From: Gemmatimonadota bacterium
GTDB lineage: Bacteria; Gemmatimonadota; Gemmatimonadetes; Gemmatimonadales; Gemmatimonadaceae
DNA length: 64,000 bases
Direction of reading: 5' to 3'
Assembly (NCBI GenBank): GCA_003134685.1
Contig: PLCA01000005.1
Span: forward strand, 186,001-250,000
The notes beneath the pieces were generated by a model that saw only the letters and a list, made by a program, of their open reading frames with translations, was not told the DNA's origin and did no database searches. The translations under genes and the position numbers were made by a program. How positions within the stretch are numbered: the first letter of the stretch is position 1; the number at the start of each line of letters is the position of its first letter. Positions 1 through 7,121 of this stretch are shown piece by piece.

Positions 1-39
1 AGCACCACTGCGGCGGAACCGAAACCGGGAACCGGCACT

Positions 40-1425
40 GTGTTGCTTGCCTCGGAAGAAGTTCGAAAGTCATTCGGACGCGAAGGGACTCCAGTCCTGG
101 ACGGTGTCACGCTGGAGCTACGCGAAGGCGAGTTCGTTGCTTTGCTCGGACCGTCAGGATCGGGAAAGTCGACGCTGTTGAGGATTCTGGCGGGATTGGT
201 ACAACCGTCCGATGGAACCGTTCTCGTGCGCGGACTTCCGCTCGAGGGAATCAACCGTCAGGTAGCCATCGTCTTCCAGAATTTCGCGCTGTTCCCTTGG
301 CTGACGGTGCTTCAAAACGTCGAGCTCGGTCTGCTGTCGACGGAGCTGTCTCAGTCTGAAAAACGGGAGAGAGCCACGAAGGCCATCGACCTGATCGGAT
401 TGGATGGATACGAGGAGGCGTTCCCCAAAGAATTATCGGGCGGAATGAAACAACGCGTTGGCTTCGCGCGGGCGCTAGTCGTTCAGCCGGAGATTCTCTT
501 CATGGACGAGCCATTTTCAGCGCTCGACGTGCTCACGGGAGAAAATCTCAGAACCGAGTTTCAGGCGATGTGGCTCGAGCGAACCATTCCGACCAAAGCG
601 GTCCTGATGGTCACACACAACATAGACGAGGCCGTTGCTTTGGCCGACCGGATCCTCGTCTTTGGAGCGAACCCGGGGCACATTCGCGTCGAGCTTCCCG
701 GCGTTCCCACCAGCGAGCGACACGCGAAATCCGGCGCTAGAGCGGCGCTTGTGGACACCATCTACCGCATAATGACGGAGCCCAATGCCGACGCGGTTGC
801 GATTGCCGAGGAGGCTGCCCTTGCGGCCGGAGGGGAGCGGGCGCAGGCGCCGCGGAAGCGGCAGACGAAGCGTGCGCGGTCAAAGGCCGCGGGGTATCAA
901 AGGCTGCCCGATGTGAGTGTCGACGACCTGACGGGTTTCGTGCAGTACCTGGGCGGAATCGGCGGGCAGGCCAATCTGAGCGAGCTCGGCCGGGACTTAC
1001 AGGTGAGAGCGGACGATCTGTTGGTGCTCGTCGAAGCGTGCGATCTCCTGAGATTTGTGGATCTGAAGCGACGGGTGGCGTTTCTCACCGAGCTCGGTAA
1101 GAGATTCGCCGAGGCCGAGCTGGACGAGGAAAAGGCGCTGTTTCGCGCCGCGGTGGCCGAGCAAGTCTCTCTCATCCGGTTCATCACTCGCGCACTCGAG
1201 GACGAGCCGAGCCACAGCCTCGAAGCGCAGTTCGTTCTCGACGAGCTCGAATTCGCCTTTCGGCCCAAGGAGGCACGTCAACAGCTTGAGACTGCCATCG
1301 ATTGGGGCCGGTACGCGGAGTTGTTCACTTATGACCAGGTGTCGGGCGAGTTTCGACTGGACGAAGAACATCGCCTGGGGTCCACAGAATCCAAAGGCAT
1401 TGGTGTCGGGCAAGAGCAGCCTTAG
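40..1425 (+). CDS. ABC transporter ATP-binding protein, nitrate/sulfonate/taurine type, with C-terminal AAA-associated domain
   Basis: This is the cytoplasmic ATPase that powers a solute importer. The Walker A GPSGSGKST lies at residues 37-45, the Q-loop Gln near 80, the signature LSGGMKQ at 132-138 and Walker B ILFMDEP at 152-158. The ABC domain ends near residue 260. A basic linker leads to an extra helical domain (about 290-440) like the AAA-associated C-terminal domain found on some nitrate/taurine-type ATPases. The GTG at 40 is only the first start inside the window. The frame is open to base 1, so the real start may lie upstream, where the permease would be expected. The substrate cannot be read from the sequence. 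Confidence 0.88.
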   Translation: MLLASEEVRKSFGREGTPVLDGVTLELREGEFVALLGPSGSGKSTLLRILAGLVQPSDGTVLVRGLPLEGINRQVAIVFQNFALFPWLTVLQNVELGLLSTELSQSEKRERATKAIDLIGLDGYEEAFPKELSGGMKQRVGFARALVVQPEILFMDEPFSALDVLTGENLRTEFQAMWLERTIPTKAVLMVTHNIDEAVALADRILVFGANPGHIRVELPGVPTSERHAKSGARAALVDTIYRIMTEPNADAVAIAEEAALAAGGERAQAPRKRQTKRARSKAAGYQRLPDVSVDDLTGFVQYLGGIGGQANLSELGRDLQVRADDLLVLVEACDLLRFVDLKRRVAFLTELGKRFAEAELDEEKALFRAAVAEQVSLIRFITRALEDEPSHSLEAQFVLDELEFAFRPKEARQQLETAIDWGRYAELFTYDQVSGEFRLDEEHRLGSTESKGIGVGQEQP

Positions 1426-1493
1426 ATCCTACGCTCTGACGGTTTACGTAGCGGCGAGAATCAGTCCAAGGTTTGTTAGCACCTCGGCGTTGA

Positions 1494-2000
1494 CGCACTT
1501 TTTGCAATGCTGGAAGCGTCGAGATCCTCCATAGTGCGGGGATTACAAAGCTCGAAACCTCGCGCCAAGTTGCCGAAGCGCTCAGACCACTCGCGGGTCA
1601 GTTTGCGTCGCTTCTGTATACCGTCGGGTTGCTTGGCACCGGTCTACTCGCCATCCCGACACTGGCTGGAGCAGGGGCGTACGCCTTCACTGAGATCTAC
1701 GGCTGGCGGCAGGGCATCGACGAACGATACAATCGAGCCCCCGCGTTCTACGCTGTCTTCATTTGCTCGGTTGGTCTCGGCATCGCGCTCGATTTCGCTG
1801 GAATCAATCCGGTGGCCGCTCTGTATTGGACTGCGGTGATCAATGGCCTGCTCGCGCCCTTTCTCCTTGTGGGAATCCTCATTGCGGCATGCGACCGGTC
1901 CCTTATGCACGGACAACCGAGTTCGATGACCGGTCGGGTGGTCGTTGGAGTTACGACCGCCGTCATGTTCGCTGCGGCAATTGGCATGTTCGTTTTCTGA
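1494..2000 (+). pseudogene. 5'-truncated NRAMP-family divalent metal transporter (C-terminal third only)
   Basis: From about 1521 one frame reads as the C-terminal helices of an NRAMP (MntH-like) proton-coupled metal transporter: HSAGITKLETS, then QVAEALRPLAGQFASLLYTVG, GLLAIPTLAGAGAYAFTE and NPVAALYWTAVINGLLAP. The N-terminal two thirds, including the DPGN metal-binding motif of helix 1, are absent. Upstream of about 1521 the same frame is unrelated sequence back to a TGA at 1491. A possible TTG start at 1629 is probably not a real initiation site. The gene looks deleted at its 5' end, within a block that seems to be mobile DNA. Confidence 0.75.
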
Positions 2001-2054
2001 TTTCTTGATCGGTCGTTCTTGTCTTATGTCAACACTAGCCCGGATACTCGTCTG

Positions 2055-3404
2055 ATGTTCCGATCGTTCATTTGCACAATGGCCATTGCCGTTCCACTCC
2101 TGACAGCTGTCGCCCAAACTTCCGCTGATTCATCGAATTCTGGTTCTGCGCGATGGCATCCGTACCTTTTGGGCACGCAGATAAACGTGATTGCCCAGGA
2201 TCTTCGGCCGATGCGGAGTCCATACGAAGGCCCGAATAGCCTGACCGCCCGCGGGGATTCTAAGGTAAGCCATGCATACGGCGTGTATGGCGGCGTCGAT
2301 GCCGGCCATGGCCTGCAGGCTTACTTGGACGTCGAGATGATTCGTGGCAAAGGGATCAGCAGAGTAGTCGGGCTTGCCGGCCCTACCAACGGAGACGTTC
2401 TTCGGCAAGGGACAACTGATCTGGGAAGTGGCCCTTATGTCGCTCGCGCATTTGTCCGTTACACGCGCTCATTCTCCAGCCACCAGCGCGATACGCTGAA
2501 CGCCGCCCCGGATCAAATCCCGGGTACAGTTTCTTCCCATCGCGTCGAGATCACTGCAGGCAAGCTAGCGGTGAGTGATTTGTTCGACGTCAACCGCTAC
2601 GCTAACTCAACGCGCCAGCAATTCATGAACTGGTCGTTGTTCCAGAACACCGCCTGGGATTTTGCGGCAGACACGCGAGGTTACAGCAACGGTATTGCGA
2701 TCGCGTGGATTCATCCTGTCTGGACGCTTCGTGCCGGCAGCTTCCAGATGCCGCACGAGGCGAACGGAAACATTTTTGACAGCGATTTGAGGCGTGCCCG
2801 CGGAGATCAGATGGAGCTTTCGCTCACGATACCTCGCACCGGAACCAGCGGACGAATCCTTGGCTACGTGAACCATGCACGGATGGGCAACTATGCCGAA
2901 GCTCTGGCCGTTGGCGCGTCGCGCGGACAGATACCGGATATTGCAGGCGATGATCGGCCCGGACGAAAGAAATATGGATTTGGCCTGAACCTGGAGCAGC
3001 CGCTTACCGATGAAGGAGAAACTGGCGTCTTCGCTCGATTCGGATGGAATGATGGGAAGAATGAAAGCTTCGCGTTCACCGAAGTTGATCGTCACATCAG
3101 CGCGGGTGCGCAGGTTAGCGGTGCCCATTGGGGACGTACCGATGACCGGATCGGTCTCGCGGGCGTGCGTGAAGGCATTGTGCCTGTGCACAGGACCTAT
3201 CTGGCAGCCGGCGGTGTTGGATTCCTCCTTGGGGATGGGCGCCTCACCTACGGAGCGGAGCAAATTCTCGAAGGATATTATCGGTTGCAAGCCGGGCGAT
3301 ACCTCCAACTGAGTTCGGATGTACAGAGCATCCGAAACCCCGGCTACAACCGAGATCGCGGCCCCGCTCTAGTAGGTTCTTTACGCGTAAACTTTCGGTA
3401 TTGA
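2055..3404 (+). CDS. OprB-like carbohydrate-selective porin
   Basis: This is a 449-aa predicted outer-membrane beta-barrel. ATG 2055 is preferred to the upstream in-frame TTG (2019) because it opens a clean signal peptide, MFRSFICTMAIAVPLLTAVAQ. The mature part resembles OprB-family porins: the segments AGKLAVSDLFDVNRYANSTR, FMNWSLFQNTAWDFAADTRGYS, GVFARFGWNDGKNESFAFTE and a C-terminal strand ending in aromatic FRY, as outer-membrane barrels usually do. Family members pass sugars or other small solutes. It follows the truncated NRAMP gene and the ABC ATPase, so the three may be remains of one uptake locus. The substrate is unknown. Confidence 0.8.
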   Translation: MFRSFICTMAIAVPLLTAVAQTSADSSNSGSARWHPYLLGTQINVIAQDLRPMRSPYEGPNSLTARGDSKVSHAYGVYGGVDAGHGLQAYLDVEMIRGKGISRVVGLAGPTNGDVLRQGTTDLGSGPYVARAFVRYTRSFSSHQRDTLNAAPDQIPGTVSSHRVEITAGKLAVSDLFDVNRYANSTRQQFMNWSLFQNTAWDFAADTRGYSNGIAIAWIHPVWTLRAGSFQMPHEANGNIFDSDLRRARGDQMELSLTIPRTGTSGRILGYVNHARMGNYAEALAVGASRGQIPDIAGDDRPGRKKYGFGLNLEQPLTDEGETGVFARFGWNDGKNESFAFTEVDRHISAGAQVSGAHWGRTDDRIGLAGVREGIVPVHRTYLAAGGVGFLLGDGRLTYGAEQILEGYYRLQAGRYLQLSSDVQSIRNPGYNRDRGPALVGSLRVNFRY

Positions 3405-3757
3405 CCGCAGTCCGCGTGTCTTGCCGTTTTTTTGGCTGCGGCGATCTTGGATGCGGACACGAGTCACGGCGGACACATTTTGCCGGGGAGTTTCGGGGTG
3501 AGTTTCTCTCGGCAAATCCCGATATTTGCGTTCTGGAGAACCGACGCCGACGCTCGATTCGCCTATGAAGTCCGGCAGAATGTCGTGATTGGTTTAGTAG
3601 TTGTCCCGTTTTGGGAGCAGGAGGTCCCAGATTGGTGTCGGTTCCGGTGTCGGTTAGATGCGGACATCGGTGGACATCGAGGCAGGGATGCACAGGACAT
3701 TTCGCGGTCCGTCATAGTGTAATGAGGACATTTTGTCCCAATCCTTGCCTATACTTT
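3405..3757. other. Non-coding stretch at the presumed island border
   Basis: I see no convincing gene in these 353 bases. By eye the G+C content is lower than in the flanking core genes. Several GGACA-containing repeats occur (for example GCGGACA and GAGGACATTTTGTCC). The last of these, at 3724-3739, is an imperfect palindrome just before the tRNA fragment. Short open frames here have no recognisable product. The stretch may be the terminal part of an integrated element, but no recombinase gene or clear remnant is visible. Confidence 0.4.
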
Positions 3758-3818
3758 CACGCCTGGAAAGTATGTGTACGTTAATAGCGTACCGTGGGTT
3801 CGAATCCCACCCCGTCCG
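3758..3818 (+). pseudogene. 3' fragment of tRNA-Ser(GGA), probable attachment-site scar
   Basis: The sequence contains the 3' half of a type II tRNA. The anticodon stem-loop is CACGC-CTGGAAA-GTATG with anticodon GGA at 3765-3767. A long variable arm follows with stem GTACG/CGTAC, then a perfect T arm GTGGG-TTCGAAT-CCCAC, the 3' acceptor strand CCCGTCC and the serine-type discriminator G at 3818. No matching 5' acceptor strand (GGACGGG) or D arm lies upstream, and the anticodon stem has a C-A mismatch. It is therefore not a functional gene. An isolated tRNA 3' half is the usual product of site-specific integration into a tRNA gene. Confidence 0.85.
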
Positions 3819-3898
3819 TTGAGAAATGTTCATCCCGTTTGCGCTCATGGGGTGCAGCGGGATTTGTAGAATCGCGAGGATCGCGGAAGGGCAAGTCG

Positions 3899-4822
3899 TT
3901 AACGCATCTCGCCTGGCAGGATTCCGCCGTTGATCCGCTTTGCGACGTCCGCTCCGTCTGCTTTCCGGACTTCCAGAACAGCGGCACTCCACGCGCCATC
4001 TAGCTCCTCGAGATCCGATGGGCCCAGAGCTTGGCCACGGGCCTGCGCCCGGCTAACGACTCTCCTCGTGACATCCGCGCACCGTTCAAGCGCTGTACTG
4101 ACGGCACCATTCGCCGACTCACCCGCGAGCTCGCGATAGTATCGCTCGCCGCCCGAGAGCAGCGAGACCGCTCGAGCGGCCCCCTTTGGAAAACCGAATG
4201 GCACATCTAGTCCAACCCTCAGGAATGGCAGCGCCCAGTTCTCGGCTGCGAATACCCCCTCGGGGTTGGAAGCCCGGACCCACGCGTGAAGAATCGCCAG
4301 CCGTGTTCCACTCGTCGAGGAAGGCATGCTGTGGTGCTCAGGCAGAAGACTCTCTTCCTCCACAGATCCGTTGTGCTCATGCCATGCGGCATCGGGGCCG
4401 AAATCAGCAGGCGGCTCCACTCCGGGGGCGAGCGGAATCGCGTACACCACACCCAGCAATGCCGGACGCCCCTGCACGACCGTATACGTGAGGATCGCCG
4501 GACGAGCGACGTCAAATCTCTCCTCCAGCACCAGGGCGGGATTCACCCAATGCTCTCCCATCGACGGGAAATCCATCCCGACCCGGCGATACCCGGCCGA
4601 GATTGCCGCACTGCGATCACTGAACGCTTCGGAGGCTTTGCGCGCTATCCCCAACAGAGAATCGATCGCGGCGTCCATGTGGGGCATGGCCTGTTGAGCC
4701 CGATCGCTGTGCGTCGAGTGTTCATGGCCGGCTGGTGTTTGCGCCAACGCGTGGCGCGGATAAACCACGGCCAACGCCGCGAGAACGCAGACGCAACCAA
4801 CGCGCGTGAAACCGACGCTCAC
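3899..4822 (-). CDS. Secreted protein of unknown function
   Basis: The product is 307 aa, started by GTG at 4822 and overlapping the upstream lipoprotein gene by 4 bases. A signal peptide ends near ALAQ (residue 28). The mature protein begins with a His-rich stretch (GHEHSTHSDRAQQ). It carries GYRRVGMDFPSMGEHWVNP around residue 80 and WHEHNGS, EEESLLPEHHSMPS and ALPFLRVGLDVPFGFP further on. The repeated His, Glu and Asp residues suggest metal binding, but this is inference. I do not recognise the family. It is the last gene of a three-gene minus-strand operon whose other members are lipoproteins, so it probably acts in the periplasm or at the cell surface. Confidence 0.7.
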   Translation of the reverse strand: MSVGFTRVGCVCVLAALAVVYPRHALAQTPAGHEHSTHSDRAQQAMPHMDAAIDSLLGIARKASEAFSDRSAAISAGYRRVGMDFPSMGEHWVNPALVLEERFDVARPAILTYTVVQGRPALLGVVYAIPLAPGVEPPADFGPDAAWHEHNGSVEEESLLPEHHSMPSSTSGTRLAILHAWVRASNPEGVFAAENWALPFLRVGLDVPFGFPKGAARAVSLLSGGERYYRELAGESANGAVSTALERCADVTRRVVSRAQARGQALGPSDLEELDGAWSAAVLEVRKADGADVAKRINGGILPGEMR

Positions 4823-5220
4823 GGTATCACCGCGATCTCGGTCTGGGATTTCTGCGCCAGAAGCACCGATTGTATGTTCGGAGTCAGGCCCTGGGGAAAC
4901 CGGCTCACCGCCCGGAACTGAGCGAGTCGTTCTCCACGGGGAACATCCCCGGTCCGCAGCTGATACTGTCCGCCCATTTTCTCAAGCGTGAGCCCCACGA
5001 TCGCGGAGAATGGAGCGAACATGATCCTGTCGCTCGAGATGATCACCCCATCGTCCTGTACGGCGAGCAGCTCTCCGCTGTAAGCTCTGGTCGACGTGCG
5101 CAGCGACACATGCGCGCCGCCAGGTTGATTCGCTACTGGAAGGTTTGCACCGCTCGTACCCAGGTGGCACCCGGCCACCGCGAAGGCAGCGACGGTTGCC
5201 AGCATCTTCGTTGTGCGCAT
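4819..5220 (-). CDS. Small predicted lipoprotein
   Basis: The product is 133 aa. ATG 5220 is chosen because it opens a lipoprotein signal peptide, MRTTKMLATVAAFAVAGCHL, with the lipobox VAGC and acylated Cys near residue 18. Upstream in-frame starts would bury this signal. The mature part is mostly beta-strand in appearance: AHVSLRTSTRAYSGELLAVQ, then DDGVIISSDRIMFAPFSAIVG. This resembles small domains that bind or report on a surface partner. It lies 5 bases after the 522-aa lipoprotein gene and overlaps the next gene by 4 bases, so the three are co-expressed. The function is unknown. Confidence 0.7.
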   Translation of the reverse strand: MRTTKMLATVAAFAVAGCHLGTSGANLPVANQPGGAHVSLRTSTRAYSGELLAVQDDGVIISSDRIMFAPFSAIVGLTLEKMGGQYQLRTGDVPRGERLAQFRAVSRFPQGLTPNIQSVLLAQKSQTEIAVIP

Positions 5221-5225
5221 GGTGA

Positions 5226-6794
5226 CTACCTCGTTGAGATTCGGGTGGAATAGAACTGATTCTCCATGTCGGGCTGTTTGCCGCGCCAGTCGCGAATCGC
5301 CTCGACCAGGGATGCGTCCGACGGCGTGAATGCCTTGCCCGACGCGTTCTTGATCCAGGTGCCGCGTACCCATTCGGTGTAGTATCCCTGCGATGCGAGC
5401 ATGTAGGTTCGCGTACCCGGTGCCGCCTGGCCGACATCGAACTCGACGCTGAAAGACTGTCCTGGCGACGTGATCAGGTACGACTCGTCCGCGTCTCGGA
5501 GTGCGGCGAGCGCCGGACCGTTCTGAGCCGGGTCAGTCATCTTCACCCGCGTGACGGACACGATCCTCGCGGGGCCTGGCCGTCGCAGCACAGTCGCCGT
5601 GCGAATTGCGTCTATTCGCCAGTTGTCAGCGATGAACGACAGCCTGATACGGACGCTGTCTCCGGCGCTCCGGATCGCGGGCACCACTATGGCGTTGTCG
5701 CGAAACGCTATTGGCCCGGAGTCGCTGATTCGCGCGACCTGCCGATACTTCCCACCGTCGAGAACCGAGATGCGCATCCCCATTCTGGAGTTGTACCACT
5801 GACCCATCTCGATCGCGTTGCCAATGTGGTCCAGGTCCCGGTTCACCCAGTCGATTGAGCGGATTCCGGGAGCCCCCAACATGTGGTCGTAAAGAAGAAC
5901 CGTGTTGAGCAGGCTATTTCGCATGTCGAGCAGCACCGCTACGCTGTCGGCACCTGTTGGCGCGGCCATCGTGATGTCGATGTAGTCATCCAGGTCGGCA
6001 GTTGAGACGCTGCGGACCGTCTCCGGATAAGAGCTAAACAACACTCCATCGGGAGCGCGCACGATCTCGGCGAGATCCCGTCCCACGCGATCCCGAACGC
6101 GTGCCGGCGCGCTGATACCGCTGACGATGATCGGTTGCCTTTGCTGATCTGGAAGCGCCGTCTCGCCGGGCTCGTGCGCAACCTCGATCAACTCCAGGTG
6201 ATTGATGTAATGAGTCTCCAGGGCTTCGTTCCGGACGTAGAGAATCACTCTTCCGTCAGCCGTCGGCGTGAGGTGCAGCCGATCCACGTCGCGCTTTTCG
6301 AAGAGCGGAGCAATGCTGTAGGAGAAGCCCTCTGCCTGAAGAACCTGGGTCCCCGCGCTGTCGGCGTAGAAAGTGGGGCAGGATCCGAAAATGGCTACGG
6401 CCAGTCCCGCGGCCGCGACGGTCGCGAGCGCGCCGACACTTAGCGACATGATGACAGTCCCTGCGGTGTTGACCTCGGTGTCGAACGCTTCCATTCCAAC
6501 GACGCTATCGATGGGAATGCGCCCGGAACCGACCGAGGTGGATGACCCGAGCTGATAGCGAATCCCGGGGGTCACGAGAACGTTGTTCTCCAGTCGCACG
6601 CCGTTGGGATAGAGAACAGTAGATCCGTCCACGAGGTGCGCCTTTACCGGAGATTTCACCTCAACGGGAGGGTTCTTTGGGTCAAGGGGACGTATGTAGG
6701 CATTCTGGACAATGCATCCGATTCCGCCGGCGGTCACCGCCGTCGCCAGCACGAGCTTCATCGTCGCGAGAACAATCTTCCGAGTGATAGCCAT
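5226..6794 (-). CDS. Large predicted lipoprotein with membrane-inserting Gly/Ala segment, function unknown
   Basis: The product is 522 aa. ATG 6794 is supported by an upstream AAGGA and by the signal peptide that follows, ending in the lipobox GIGC near residue 27. The N-terminal part (residues 35-110) looks like a beta domain ending GRIPIDSVVGMEAFDTEVN. A hydrophobic stretch follows, with many Gly and Ala (about 115-145), then SCPTFYADSAGTQVLQAEGF. Similar SCPxxY segments occur in uncharacterised secreted proteins of this kind of bacterium. The C-terminal 350 residues show no motif I can name. It is the first gene of the operon that continues to 3899. Confidence 0.7.
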   Translation of the reverse strand: MAITRKIVLATMKLVLATAVTAGGIGCIVQNAYIRPLDPKNPPVEVKSPVKAHLVDGSTVLYPNGVRLENNVLVTPGIRYQLGSSTSVGSGRIPIDSVVGMEAFDTEVNTAGTVIMSLSVGALATVAAAGLAVAIFGSCPTFYADSAGTQVLQAEGFSYSIAPLFEKRDVDRLHLTPTADGRVILYVRNEALETHYINHLELIEVAHEPGETALPDQQRQPIIVSGISAPARVRDRVGRDLAEIVRAPDGVLFSSYPETVRSVSTADLDDYIDITMAAPTGADSVAVLLDMRNSLLNTVLLYDHMLGAPGIRSIDWVNRDLDHIGNAIEMGQWYNSRMGMRISVLDGGKYRQVARISDSGPIAFRDNAIVVPAIRSAGDSVRIRLSFIADNWRIDAIRTATVLRRPGPARIVSVTRVKMTDPAQNGPALAALRDADESYLITSPGQSFSVEFDVGQAAPGTRTYMLASQGYYTEWVRGTWIKNASGKAFTPSDASLVEAIRDWRGKQPDMENQFYSTRISTR

Positions 6795-7121
6795 GTCGCG
6801 TTCCTTGGCGAGGGTGGACAGCCCAGTTAATACTCGCATGACGATAGGAACCGAACGACGCTGTCGGAATACGTAATGTGTCGTAGAAGCCAGTCCCTCA
6901 GGCGGGGAGCCGACTGTCGTTGGATGCACCGGAGAGACGTAGATGGGTGCCGGCTGCGCGACCCGAAGCGCTTATCCTGCCTCAACTTAGATCGGCAAGG
7001 GCGTGCTTGTTTTGTCCGGTCGCTAACCAGCTGGCGTCGAGCGCCTCAGGCAGGCGCGCCAATGAGGCAGACAGTGCGAGAAAAAGCGTGACGGCACTCG
7101 GCTGATTGAGTCCTATAAGCA
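6795..7121. other. Divergent intergenic region
   Basis: These 327 bases separate the minus-strand lipoprotein operon from the plus-strand Big-domain gene, so promoters for both should lie here. Near 7111 a TATAAG sits just before the ATG at 7122, and on the minus strand TATTAA lies about 40 bases before ATG 6794. Neither has a good -35 partner, so I do not call promoters. No riboswitch, tRNA or convincing small gene was seen. Confidence 0.35.

Noticed and set aside
1507-1839. 110-residue plus-strand frame overlapping the NRAMP remnant
   Set aside because: It is a Ser/Arg-rich alternate frame; the third frame carries the clear NRAMP helices.
3654-3999. Minus-strand frames with GWDSNPRY and VGFEPTVRY
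   Set aside because: These are the well-known spurious proteins read antisense across a tRNA-Ser gene; here they simply mark the tRNA fragment at 3758-3818.
4286-4921. 211-residue plus-strand frame inside the 307-aa secreted protein gene
   Set aside because: It is a shadow without signal peptide or motif; the minus-strand frame has a signal peptide and operon context.
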